Source: Luzula sylvatica (lineage: Eukaryota > Streptophyta > Magnoliopsida > Poales > Juncaceae). From it: a stretch of DNA of 64,000 nt. How positions within the stretch are numbered: the first letter of the stretch is position 1; every line of letters begins with the position of its first letter. Positions 12,329-23,911 of the stretch are shown here, piece by piece. The notes under the pieces are model-generated. The model was not told the DNA's origin. It did no database searches and saw only the letters and a list, made by a program, of their open reading frames with translations. Made by a program: the position numbers and the translations under genes. Location of the stretch: contig OX326961.1 in NCBI GenBank assembly GCA_946800325.1, forward strand, positions 3,512,655 to 3,576,654. Direction: 5' to 3'.

Positions 12329-14485
12329 CTTGTTTAAATTATGTTTCTGCAGAGTTGCAGATAGATTTACATAGTATCAAAAGCACTTCTCTCTCAGTTC
12401 CCTTTCTTTTTGAGAACTATTAGAGCTTTCTCCAAACTGGGCATAACGAGAGAGATAAACGGAGATCGGCTCGATATATTCAGTGAAGCCGAGGTTCTCT
12501 AGTGCCCAAATCAGATCCGCGCCTGTCAGTACTTCACGGTTTTCCTTTTTACCCCGCTCACGAGCCTGATATATAAATTTTATCAAAAATGAAGATAATT
12601 AATATATCAATCAATATTTTCTTTCTATGACCTGGCAGGTGACCAGCGTTATAAAGTCTGATGTGGCGGTCCTCGTCAACTCGAGTGAATCGTCTAATAT
12701 AATTCCGTACGGTGGAATGACGCCTTTTCTCATGATGGTTGCAATGTTGGAGGCGGGCATAAGGTGGTCTTCATCCCATATCTCCTCCTGGCCCTCTCGA
12801 CCTCCACCGATATGTGATTGACCTTTGTTAAAAATATAGTCGAAATATAACAATATATATCTTTTGTTTATAAAAGTTTAAATTATGTAATGGACAACAA
12901 TAAAAAAGGAAACGATTAGATTATTTTATATAATATTACCTGCACCAGAGCTGCGATTGGCGTGGATTCGGCGCAGGTAGGCAATGATCTGGGCATTGGT
13001 CGGGGCGGGCATTGCAAGGACTGTGTCGTTTGAGACATGACCCACCGGCCTCTGATGCGAGCCTGATTGAATTAGCAAAATGTTTGTTATGTACAATTTG
13101 CATATTTAAAAAAAAAAAAAGATCTCACACCAAAGTGAGTTTGAACCGAGCAAAACTGAATCGTTGCTTTACAGTTATAAATCCATTTTGTTTGACTTTG
13201 TATTTATTTTTCTGTTGTACAAATGAAACCATAGAACTTAAAGAATTACTTCCATGAATTGAATTAATGGAAAAAATAAAATGAAGAATTTAGTTCCATG
13301 GACTCATCATCTGCATTTAAATTATGGTAAAACTTCAACAATTAAGCATTGATGTACAAAATAAGCTGCAGAATTACAAGGCTAGTAAAACAAATTCTCT
13401 TATGAATTTATTATTGAAAAACACTTCTACGTATTCAAAAAATTTATATGTACTCTTGGAAATTTATAATCCATAAAAATTGTGTTCATTTAAACATAAC
13501 AATGATATTATTTTATTCCAAATTCACATTTATATGTATTGTTATGGAAAATAAAACCGTAAACAATATTTGCGGTGCCTTATAAACATATCAATTCGCG
13601 TGCTCAAAAAAGTGTATAAAGAATAACGAAAAAAATAATATTTATATAAATTTTGAAAATCATTGTTCTATAAACATTTTGTTCAGTGCTAATAGATATC
13701 GAAAATTGTATTGTTGTCGGCTCGGAGAGGCATAAAAAAAGTAATGAAGTACAAAGGTCACGCGAGGAGTTCCCAGGTAAACCATTGATTACAGATAAAT
13801 TTTATACACAAAATAAAATAAAATAAAATAAAATATTGCTGGTTTCCATATTATCTCTTTTTCTTATTTTATGAATTTTTATTCGCTTAGTTAATTATTG
13901 CTTAGCTTACCGAAACATCTTCATGGAAATATAGATCCAAAGGGAAAATAAACATCTCCAATTACTTCGAAAAAATGAACCGAGAGTTCCTTTGACCCGA
14001 AAATCTTTGAAATATATAACAATGAAAGGAAAAATCAAATAACTTCATACCTGTATCTTTTTCAGAATTTCCATGAGCAAAATTTGACATTTTATTGCCG
14101 GATTTTGTGTCTTGATTTGCAGTTATACTGCTTAGTCTAAACTATTTGTTTGAATATAAAAAGAACTCGCAAAATGATTTACTCTTAGGTATAGTGACAA
14201 ATATCAAACCATCTCTAACACAATCACGGCAAATGCATTGATATTTATAATGTATTATATATAAAATAAAGTAATTAATTATGGAGATATAGTTCTGATG
14301 CATTAATTAGTTCTGATACATTAATTTTAAAGATGATTGACTGTATTTAATTTTCACAAAGATAAGATATACTAGAAGGTGATAGATGTTTATCATATGG
14401 AATATTGATTTACTGTATTTGATTATTTGTTTCTCAGAATATAATTATGTTATCGTGATTGAATTTTCTGCTGAGATGAATAAAC
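12329..14485. repeat. Segmental duplication, copy 2 (NF-YB segment)
   Basis: This is the partner of 5873-8075 in the same orientation, with about 97% identity by eye. It includes the left arm of the palindrome seen beside copy 1 but is cut off at 14485 by a hAT-like terminal sequence. The junction shows that the duplication predates, or was truncated by, that insertion. Confidence 0.9.
12377..13012 (-). CDS. Divergent NF-YB-like histone-fold protein, copy 2
   Basis: Three minus-strand exons (13012-12940, 12822-12632, 12565-12377) use the same splice sites as copy 1 and give 150 aa. Compared with copy 1 the histone-fold core differs at only a few residues (MRKG for MRKD, LELT for LELM, REVL for REIL, EPIS for EPLS). 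All frames and splice sites are kept in both copies, which argues against immediate decay, though the pair is too young for this to prove function. The C-terminal tail is longer (KERELREKCF) because a one-base shift relative to copy 1 changes the last codons. The expected role is an NF-Y B subunit; DNA-binding competence is unproven. Confidence 0.75.
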
Positions 14486-14570
14486 CATGGTTCTCAATAT
14501 TCTGTAATGCCCAACCGACTCGGGACTCGGAGCAGACTCAGACTCGGCCGAGTCAGAAAAAAAAAATCTA
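14485..14570. mobile_element. hAT-like terminal sequence (left-facing end)
   Basis: The sequence begins CCATGGTTCTCAATATTC and continues with GACTCGG-rich DNA. The reverse complement of 20560-20696 begins CCATGGTTCGCAAGATCGG and is likewise GACTCGG-rich, so the two look like opposite ends of one transposon family. No matching 8-bp target duplication was found at the two outer flanks. Confidence 0.5.
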
Positions 14571-15029
14571 TAGATAAAAAAAATATAAAAAAATATTCTA
14601 AAAATGGATAATAATTAATATTATAAAATGAGACTTAATAGTAACAAATATTTTTTAAAAAGATGTCAGCCAAACATATCCTCATTCTAGGAACTATAGT
14701 AAAAAAATTAATTAAGGAAGAATAATTATAATTTACTATTTTCATATAATAAATACAAGATTTTTTTTTTCAAAAGAGGCAAAGTTTTGTACAGTTTATA
14801 AATGTTAAATATATCTTTCTTTTTCTTTTTGAAAAAAATAATAATAATCATGACATGAAAGTAGTACTTGATTTGCACAAAGTTTGTATAGTTTATAAAT
14901 GTTACATATATATTTCTTTTCTTTTCAAACTGAGACCTTTTGAAAATTAAACCATACGTCCCAGTTCTAGCTCAACTAAACTTAACATTCAAGCACCCTA
15001 TATCTATATCGGATCTTGCTCTCAACAAT
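14571..15029. other. AT-rich intergenic DNA
   Basis: Homopolymer-rich AT sequence without a recognisable gene. Two similar stretches (around 14780-14825 and 14877-14925, both AGTTTATAAATGTTA-containing) suggest an old local duplication. Confidence 0.3.
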
Positions 15030-15690
15030 GTGCACACCAAGTACCCTCAAAGTTCATCTCATCCTTTACTATGAGTTCATGCATCCTCCCTTTCCTCTTT
15101 CCGTTGGAATATCATGTTGTTGCTGCCAAATCGTCCATAAAGTCCCTAAGCATTTGTCGTCCCAATTTTGCATTCCCACCGAAACTAGGGTCTTGCGATG
15201 TTTCCGCCAAAATTTCGAGAGTGTTGTCGAGTCGATAAATGCCCTCGGTTCCATTCGGCTCCCAATTTCCTTCGTGAAGGGACATTGCAAGAAAAGATGA
15301 TTAGCCGTTTCCAAGATACCGGCACAAAGAGCGCAATTCGGATCGTGAGGCCATCCTCTGTTAAGGAGGTCGTCACCCGTTAACACTCTTTTGTTGAGGA
15401 CCAACCATCCGAAGATTTTGACTTTTAGAGGAGCTTTGATTTTTAGAAGTGATGGCGTCCACTCACAATCGATGTCCGGATTAGCAATAGTGGCATAAGT
15501 CTCGGATGTGTCATACCTCGGATTATCTTGAGGAATTCGTTAAGCGGTAAAAAAAATTGTAAGTCTTTGAGAAAGTACGAGAATATGTTAGTTGCAATAG
15601 ATGTAATATCCCTTGCTTCATGAACATTGTAAAATATTCTCAAAGTCGTGGACCATTGTGCCTCCTTATTGAAGTCAAGCATGAATAATC
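15030..15690 (-). pseudogene. LINE (non-LTR retrotransposon) remnant with zf-RVT domain
   Basis: Read on the minus strand, the frame ending at 15069 contains VLNKRVLTGDDLLNRGW followed by a zinc-binding pattern CALC...HLFLQC, typical of the zf-RVT domain at the C-terminus of plant LINE reverse transcriptases. Just upstream another frame reads APLKVKIFGWLVLNKR, which is the usual lead-in, and a third carries WSTTLRIFYNVHEARDI. The pieces are in different frames and the reverse transcriptase itself is missing, so this is a decayed 3' fragment. I could not locate a poly-A tail or target duplication. Confidence 0.8.
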
Positions 15691-16915
15691 ATTTGATTAA
15701 TAAAGCGTTATTATGTTGTTCTATATTAAATAACCCCATTAAGAAATTAATATTATAACACATTATTATTGATATGGAAATATGTTTGGCATTCTATCCG
15801 AATATTAATTATTTATTGTTTGAAACAAAATACATTTTAATAAAACAAAAGTTTGCTGGGATGTAAAAGGAATTTCCAGTTGGTACAATTTTATTGCAAA
15901 TTTTTAATGTCTTTGAAGCGAAAATTGATATCTTTTTCTCTTTCATTTGATTAAAAATAAATAAAAATACAAAAAAATATTCTTTAATGTTAGTTATTTG
16001 TAAAAAGTTAAAAGAATGAACAATGAAAACAAGTACAATTTTGTGCTTTGCAAATGCACAACTAAAACTATATGGAATTTTCCTTTTACAAACAATAGAA
16101 ATTTATCTATGTTATTTTCATCAAATATGATAATATAATCTTTTTGAGAATTTGCGAGGTGAAATTAGGATTTGGGAAAAACGGTTCAGTAGAAACAATA
16201 AAAATTAGGATTCGGTTAAATTGTACTAAAAATAAGTTATCAGTGTCAAATTGCAAAAAAAATGGACTAAGCCCCAGAACACAACCTGAGGGAGGAACTC
16301 TACCACTACGTCAACACCAAAGTATATGCGATTTAGATTAGCTAATTATAATACTAATAGGGTAGAGTGGCCCGTGTCAGCTTATTATCATTTTTCGATA
16401 ATTTTAAAAGAAAGATAAATATGAAATTTGATAAGTTGTTGTGCGAATATCTTTAATTATGTTTTGATATTTGTTGATTCAATTACTTCATTATTTTCTT
16501 AATTTGATTTGTGCAAAGATGGTGCATCGTTATTATAATCCTCACCAATTATTTAGTTTTTCGGCGTAGGTTCCGTCAGGTGGGGAAATCAAGGAAAGAT
16601 GATGTTTCGATTAACTCAAAACACTCATGTTTCGATTTTGGAGCATGGCAAACACTCCAGCTTACACTATTTTAAATATTTTTTGAATCGAGTTTGTTAA
16701 AAAATACGGTAAGAACCAATGTTAAAATTAAATAGGTTGATAGGGGAAAATACACATTTACGACGATTAAAATGTTATTAGATCTGCTAATTTATAAGAA
16801 CCAATGTTATCGATCCAAATTACAACAATTTCACCGTTTCAGAAATTTAAATCAAGACAAGAAATGATAACAGTAAATTAAGAAGTGTCCAACTCAGAAA
16901 AGTCGAGTTATGAAG
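15691..16915. other. Intergenic region downstream of MPC2
   Basis: AT-rich DNA with no supported gene. A 65-codon open frame at 16144-16341 resembles nothing known and sits in low-complexity sequence. The last 100-200 bases probably contain the MPC2 3' UTR. Confidence 0.3.
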
Positions 16916-19900
16916 TCACTCAGTTGATTGACTTTCTCGGGCATCAGAAGCATAATCATGGCTGAAAAACATTAGAGTTATTATTGGTATAATTTCAAGT
17001 TAACCCCTTCGAAATTGGTACAAGAAATCATATATAAAAAATGTATTTATCATACCGAATCTTGCGACTGAGCTGATATATACTGGTTCCTGCCATTCCG
17101 ACGCTAGAACTAAAAAGATTCCAATTTTTCTATTCAGCAAATTAAGACATCAATTAGCATATAATAATATAAAGTGAGAGAACTGATCAACGTTCGAATT
17201 ACATAAAAATTACCGGTGTTATTATTGTGCTGTAACGCGCCCATATAAGCCCAGTGAGTCCTATTACTGCAAAAGCGAACAATCGAGTTACGCCTTGGTA
17301 GAATATGAGGCACTTTCAAACAAGAATTAATTTGTATAGATTGAAATCTGGGTCAAATTAAACCTTACCAGATTGTTGAGGGTAGGAGAAATTTTCAGGT
17401 GGTTTCGAGTAGTCTGCGATGTTTGCGATGATGATACCCCACTTAAAAGTTGGTGCCCAGAAATGAACTACAATGAACTACAATTAGTTGTCGTGTATAA
17501 AAATACGATCCATCAAGTTCGAGTCATTGGTCAAGTTTTAGTCACTTCGAAATTTCGGTGGTCGGGTTCGATAACAGGTCAATTGGCTATGGATCAGAAA
17601 GTGGATGTCATTAAAGATCTTCCGAGTCTCTGTTTTGTGTTATCGGCTCAATATTTTCAGGCCAAATATACCATAATACGGGTTTTTCGAATATTAAAAT
17701 AAATACTATGATCTGATGACATAATAGATTTTTCTAATTATATATACATAATTTGTGATGTGAACAACCTAAATTATTATTATACTTCAACATAATTGTA
17801 TGGTTATGAGTTTAAAATATTCACAAATCATTAATTATCTAAAACTAATATCAAATATAGCACATAAAAATAATTATAAAGTCCATATCTGAATTTCGGA
17901 TTCAGATAATACTCGGATCAGACACTTAAATAGAATATCGAATATCGAATATAAATTTCCCGGATCCAGATCTGAATAAAAATACCCGGATTCGAATCCG
18001 GTCAAATCCGGATATTTTTGGTACCGATTACCTGATACGCTGCCAAAAGATAGTTTTGGTACCGATTACCTGATACGCTGCCAAAATATAGTTTTGGTGC
18101 CCATTAGTTTATCCGCTGTCAAAGATAGTTTTGGTGCCGATTACATTATACGCTGCTAACAAATAGTTTTGGTGCCGATTAACGGATACGCTGCCAAAAA
18201 ATAGTTTTGGTGCGATTAACTGATACGCTGCCAAAAGATAGTTTTTGTAACGATTACCTGATACGCTGCCAAAAGATAGTTTTGGTGCCGATTACCTGAT
18301 ACGCTGCCAAAAGATAGTTTTGGTGCCGATTACTTTATACGCTGCCAAAAGATAGTTTTGGTGCTGATTAGCCAATACGCTGCCGAAAGAAAGTATTGGT
18401 GCCCATTACCTTATACGCAGCCAAAAGATTGTATTGGTGCCAATTTTCATATACGCGGCCCAAAGATAGTTTTGGTGCCCATTAGTTTATCCGCTGTCAA
18501 AGATAGTTTTGGTGCCGATTACATTATACGCTGCTAACAAATAGTTTTGGTGCCGATTAACTGATACGCTGCCAAAAAATAGTTTTGGTGCGATTAACTG
18601 ATACGCTGCCAAAAGATAGTTTTGGTACCGATTATCTGATACGCTGCCAAAATATAGTTTTGGTGCCGATTACCTGATACGCTGCCAAAAGATAGTTTTG
18701 GTGCCGATTACTTTATACGCTGCCAAAAAATAGTTTTGGTGCTGATTAGCCAATACGCTGTCGAAAGAAAGTATTGGTGCCCATTACCTTATACGCTGCC
18801 CAAAGTTTGTATTGGTACCAATTTTCATATACGCGGCCCAAAGATAGTTTTGGTGCCCATTAGTTTATCCGCTGTCAAAGATAGTATTTGTGCCGATTAC
18901 ATTATACGCTGCTAAAAAATAGTTTTGGTGCCGATTATCTGATACGCTGCCAAAAGATAGTTTTGGTGCTGATTAGCCAATACGCTGCCGAAAGAAAGTA
19001 TTGGTGCCTATTACCTTATACGCTGCCAAAAGATTGTATTGGTGCCCATTTTCATATACGCGGCCCAAAGATAGTTTTGGTGCCCATTAGTTTATCCGCT
19101 GTCAAAGATAGTTTTGGTGCCGATTACATTATACGCTGCTAAAAAATAGTTTTGGTGCCGATTATCTGATACGCTGCCAAAAGATAGTTTTGGTGCCGAT
19201 TATCTGATATGCTGCCAAAAGATAGTTTTGGTGCCCATTACCCTATACGCTGCCAAAAGATTGTATTGGTGCCCATTTTCATATACGCGGCCCAAAGATA
19301 GTTTTCGTGCCCATTAGTTTATCCGCTGTCAAAGATAGTTTTGGTGCCGATTACATTATACGCTGCTAAAAAATAGTTTTGGTGCCGATTATCTGATACG
19401 CTGCCAAAAGATAGTTTTGGTGCCGATTATCTGATATGCTGCCAAAAGATAGTTTTGGTGCCCATTACCCTATACGCTGCCAAAAGATTGTATTGGTGCC
19501 CATTTTCATATACGCGGCCCAAAGATAGTTTTGGTGCCCATTAGTTTATCCGCTGTCAAAGATAGTTTTGGTGCCGATTACATTATACGCTGCAAAAAAA
19601 TAGTTTTGGTGCCGATTATCTGATACGCTGCCAAAAGATAGTTTTGGTGCCGATTATCTGATAGGCTGCCAAAAGATAGTTTTGGTGCCGATTATCGGAT
19701 ACGCTGCCAAAAGATAGTTTTGGTGCCGATTATCGGATACGCTGCCAAAAGATAGTTTTGGTGCCGATTATCTGATACGCTGCCAAAATATAGTTTTGGT
19801 GCCGATTATCTGATACACTGCCAAAATATAGTTTTGGTGCCGATTACCTGATACGCTGCCAAAAGATGGTTTTGGTGCCGATTACTTTATACGCTGGCAA

Positions 19901-22900
19901 AAGATAGTTTTGGTGCTGATTAGCCAATACGCTGTCGAAATAAAGTATTGGTGCCGATTATATTATACGCTGCTAAAAAATAGTTTTGGTGCCGTTTATC
20001 GGATACGCTGCCAAAAGATAGTTTTGGTGCCTATTATCTGATACGCTGCCAAAATATAGTTTTGGTGCCGATTACCTGATACGCTGCCAAAAGATAGTTT
20101 TGGTGCCGATTACTTTATACGCTGCCAAAAGATAGTTTTGGTGCCGTTTATCGGATACGCTGCCAAAAGATAGTTTTGGTGCCGATTACCTTATATGCTG
20201 CCAAAAGATAGTTTTGGTACCGATTACATTATACGCTGCCAAATTTGTAAAAGTAATAAAATTTACGATAAAATGAAAATGAATATTTTATGATTATATT
20301 AAATGTGCAACCAAAAGAAATAATAAAAAATACTATAAAAGTCTAAACACGTAAAACATAACAAAGTTAACGCCACAGATAATCACTTCCATCCCTCCTC
20401 TCCCAAATCATTTCTTCTCTGAAGAGCACGTTTTCTTCTTCTTTACAAAACTTTATCCATGGAAGCTTTAGTTCAAAAATGAAAGATTCGAATCCATTTA
20501 TTTCTCTCTATCTCAACTCCTTCACGACTCGGCAACGATCTCTCATGCAAGTTATTGCTTTTACTCACCAAATGAACTCTGTGAAGCAAAAATTGAATAG
20601 AATCGGACTACTCCGACCGGAATCGGACCGGCCACTGCCGACTCCGGCTTGAGTCGGCCGACTCCATGTCCGAGTCGCCGATCTTGCGAACCATGGAATT
20701 TTAATATTTTTAGAATTTATTTGAACTTACTTTGAGTAAGAATGTGAAAAATGAATTTTTCTTAGGTATATTTGCAAAATAATTGTTACCACTGGCTTTA
20801 TGAGAATTTGGGATCAAACATTGGTACATGTTTAATATCATTTCTTAAAAAATTAGAATATTTGATCAATTTTTCGTCAAAAATTTTCATCAATTTTTCA
20901 CCAAATCACCAAATGATTGGTAGCAATTGACTGTAAAATTTTAGTTTTAGACGGTACGGATTTAACTTAACGACGTGATTATACAAATTGATTCAACAAT
21001 ATTTCATGAAGAACCAAAAATTTCTGAAAGATACATGCATTATAAAAACATAATTTACATACATGCATAACATATACAATGATATATTCTAACATCCCGA
21101 CACAAAAGTTGTTGCCGTGATACCCAAACCCCAAGCATCCCAACATAGTATGTTAATTGTTACTGCACAAATAAAAAATGGTACCTAACAAGTAACATGC
21201 CATATTCAGTGATTCACACATAACAAAGTACACCTATGTACATAATACATACCTGTACCAGTTGGTACCGGGCCTATATATTTGACAAACTACACCCACT
21301 GCCACTTATCGACAATGTTCGACAATATCCGCGAGTCCCATGTAATTTATAGCCTACCTACATTCTAATTAATCTTTGTTTAATTGCTTGGTATTTTTTA
21401 GATAAATTTTAAGTGGTGTCATGTTGACTATATAATTGAGAAAATATATTATGTGAGAAGAATGGTAAATTATGTATATCATACATTTTTGTTTTAAAGC
21501 TATTTTTATTAAAATAAATGTTTTTTAATATATTTATTTATGTATTTATGTAATAAATAAATTGGTGTGAAAAATAGTGTTTGTATGGATAAAAATTAGA
21601 TTGTCATGTAAGGATGTCTTATTCATATTAATTAAATAATTGTGTTTGAGAAGCTGCATGTGCATCTATATATGCAATCTATTTCTATGAATGTAAGAGA
21701 GAGAAAATATTCAAAAAAATAAAGAGAGAAAAATTCTCCCTCCCATTAATTTTAGAATACAAGACACATGGTGAGGCCACGTCGGCGAACACTGTTCATC
21801 CGACACTGTTCAACCGAGTACTGTTCATCCCGGTTACTGTTCTTTTTTTTTTATTTTTTTTTATTTGACATATATCTTGGGTTCTAAATAAAATATTTGA
21901 ATTTTTCATCATATTAATAAATATAATTGACATATGTCTTGTGTTCTAAATAAAATATTTGAATTTAATAAAATACTATTCACACAAATACTTTTTGTTA
22001 GCCTCAGCTGGTATTATTTTATTTTTTTTTGCTTATTATAACAATTTTGATTGGTACCAAGCTGCATTTTTTTGTGCTTATTATAATATTTTTGATTGGT
22101 ACCAAACTGCGTCTTTTATGTTTTTTTGTTTGTCTTTTTCAGAATTTTATTTTATTTTGAATTTAATAAAATACTATTCACACAAATATTTATATTTTCT
22201 TATCAAATAACATATCCCGCAGCGAAATAATATATCAAATAATATATCAAATAATATATAAAATTATTATTTTTGCTAATTATATTATTTCTTATCAAAT
22301 AATATATCCCGCAGCAAAGCGCGGACTATATTCCTAGTAGAGTAAATAATGTAAAAAACAATCTCACCTTTGTCTCAAATATTGTATCATAAATTCCTAT
22401 GTGTACTTTTTGGTGTTGGTATCTATCTATTTATCTATTATGGTGTGTATCCTTTGACGTTTGTATCAATTATCCATTAAAGAAACAAAAGATATTTCCG
22501 TGTGTTACTTCTCTCCGTTGATCTTCTCTGTTGGATAATTTATTTCATTTTGTTATCAATCCCCAAATTCAAGTACCAACCAATCTCTCCAATAATTCTC
22601 TAATACAAAATTAAACCCAAAAATCCCCAAATTCAAGTACCAACCAATCTCTCCAATAATTCTCTAATACAAAATTAAACCCAAAAATCCCCAAATTCAA
22701 GTACCAACCAATCTCTCCAATAATTCTCTAATACAAAATTAAACCCAAAAATCGGTCAAAGTCTCCTCATTTTTTTGAAGTAGGAAATAGTCAAATTGAA
22801 CAATAAGAACATTTTGTGCCGGAAAATAAGAGAGGAACATCTCGCTCCTTATGATTATAATGAGGTGAATTAGACCTTAAATAAGTATAAAAGAATCTGA

Positions 22901-22991
22901 AAAAATAGCAAAAATGATAAAAATGCATGTTCATACTGGTTTTAGGCCCAGCTGGATGGTTCCATATAGCTTTGAATTTTGATGAAACCAT
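16916..22991 (-). CDS. MPC2: Mitochondrial pyruvate carrier subunit 2 (MPC2-like)
   Basis: Five exons on the minus strand (22991-22937, 17467-17369, 17266-17214, 17129-17056, 16961-16916) join in frame to 108 aa, the usual length of plant MPC2/NRGA1 proteins. Recognisable blocks in order are KFKAIWNHPAGPKT, FWAPTFKWGIIIANIADYSK, PPENFSYPQQS, GLIWARYS, KNWNLF and MAGTSIYQLSRKIRHDY. The family forms MPC1/MPC2 heterodimers in the inner mitochondrial membrane that import pyruvate. Intron 1 is 5,469 bp (17468-22936), far longer than the rest of the gene, and contains a satellite array, a Helitron terminus and other repeats. The other introns are 84-102 bp. A tandem acceptor (TTGTAG/CATTGTAG) precedes exon 2; only the second keeps frame with exon 1. 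Confidence 0.9.
18012..20242. repeat. 38-bp satellite array with higher-order structure, about 58 copies
   Basis: The array is a head-to-tail run of a 38-bp unit (TTTTGGTGCCGATTACCTGA followed by TACGCTGCCAAAAGATAG). Variant units recur at fixed distances: the form containing CCCATTAGTTTATCCGCTGT occurs near 18099, 18477, 18855, 19082, 19309 and 19536, that is at steps of 378, 378, 227, 227 and 227 bp. These steps equal about ten and six units, so 10-mer and 6-mer higher-order repeats were themselves amplified. Because 38 is not a multiple of three, open frames through the array are incidental. It lies inside MPC2 intron 1. Confidence 0.95.
20560..20696. mobile_element. hAT-like terminal sequence (right-facing end)
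   Basis: GACTCCGG/GAGTCGG-rich DNA ends TTGCGAACCATGG at 20696, the inverted counterpart of the terminus at 14485. The intervening 6.2 kb includes MPC2 exons 2-5 and the satellite array. Confidence 0.5.
20697..22307. other. MPC2 intron 1, middle part
   Basis: AT-rich intron DNA. At 21790-21842 the motif ACTGTTCATCC or close variants occurs four times (ACTGTTCATCC, ACTGTTCAACC, ACTGTTCATCCC, ACTGTTC). At 21935-22200 a segment of about 190 bp is partly duplicated (AATAAAATACTATTCACACA occurs twice). The right-hand part belongs to the Helitron whose 3' end is at 22337; its 5' end was not identified. Confidence 0.5.
22308..22337 (+). mobile_element. Helitron 3' terminus
   Basis: A GC-rich hairpin, CCCGCAGCAAAGCGCGG (22308-22324), is followed nine bases later by CTAG (22334-22337) and then a T. 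A 3' hairpin followed by CTRR, with insertion before T, is the diagnostic end of Helitrons. A second terminus with nearly the same sequence lies on the minus strand at 59323-59351. No helicase coding sequence is visible, so the element is non-autonomous. Confidence 0.7.
22561..22752. repeat. 64-bp tandem repeat, three copies
   Basis: Three apparently identical 64-bp units (22561-22624, 22625-22688, 22689-22752), each starting CCCCAAATTCAAGTACCAAC, lie in MPC2 intron 1 about 185 bp from exon 1. Their identity indicates recent expansion. Confidence 0.95.
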
Positions 22992-23091
22992 CTCATGAAA
23001 GATTCTCCAATCCCCTTTTATCTCTTAGTTCCTTGATAATAATAGCCTTCACAAAGAATGGTTGATTAAGAAATAAAAATAAGGAAAATAG

Positions 23092-23126
<35 letters not shown>

Positions 23127-23911
23127 GGCAATTAGAATTTGAAGCGGATGAGTAAAGGGCACATGAATTGATTGGCCCTTCCAACCCGCTAAACATTAAG
23201 TTGCAATTTTTTATTAAGCACCATTAGTAATCTTAAATAATCCACAATTCTATTCGGTTTTTAGATATTATTATTATTATTATTATTAACTCTCAAGTCT
23301 CAACTTCTGCTGAAAAAATCGACATAATTTTGGCAGAATGTCACATGTAACCTTAACAAAATTTCAAAATATCACATTTACAGATGTACCCCTCCAAAAT
23401 GTAAATATCATGAATACCACAAAAACGTATGGGAAATATAACCAATGCCCTCATCTCCTCGTTTAATCCTTATAGTTTATTGTTTCTCTATCTTTTTCAT
23501 TTCATTTAATTGTGTTATTATTAAAATTAAAATATATATAAAAGGACTTAAAATGAACAAAACATTATATTTTATATGAAAATGGCATTAAAAAGTCATA
23601 TTCCCTTCTAAAATTCTTCATATTAGGCTTCAATGCATGGCCACGATGAAAACAGACTCGAATATATAGCAAATATCTTCGGGGCATATCGAAAAGCGAT
23701 CGACCTTTTTTTATTATTATATGTTACAGGTAATTTTTACTTGTCTTTTCAGAAATTTTTGACACGTATTTTTTTTATTACGTGTGTGTAATTAAATAAC
23801 CTTTGCAGAGTTTAACAGTTTCACAAAAACTTGAGCGTGGAAGATTGTCGCGTGTCAATTTTGTTCCAATTTGTTTATTCAAATTTTGTAGATTAAGCTT
23901 TGTGCTATAAT
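22992..23911 (-). promoter_or_regulatory. MPC2 upstream region with GA microsatellite
   Basis: On the MPC2 sense strand this is the 5' flank. A GA/CT microsatellite at about 23089-23128 lies 100-135 bp from the ATG, where CT-rich 5' leaders are common in plants. Further out are an ATT repeat (23267-23288) and, at 23335-23420, sequence resembling a decayed piece of the family A MITE (TGTACCCCTCCAAAA). No other gene is visible. Confidence 0.45.

Noticed and set aside
17975..18005. GGATTCGAATCCGG as a tRNA T-arm
   Set aside because: No cloverleaf can be built around it; it belongs to a local CGGAT-rich repeat.
18012..20242. Evenly spaced repeats as a CRISPR-like array, and the 84-codon open frame at 18888-19142
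   Set aside because: The repeats are head to tail with no unique spacers, in a plant nuclear intron; the frame results from a 38-bp repeat and changes phase at every unit.
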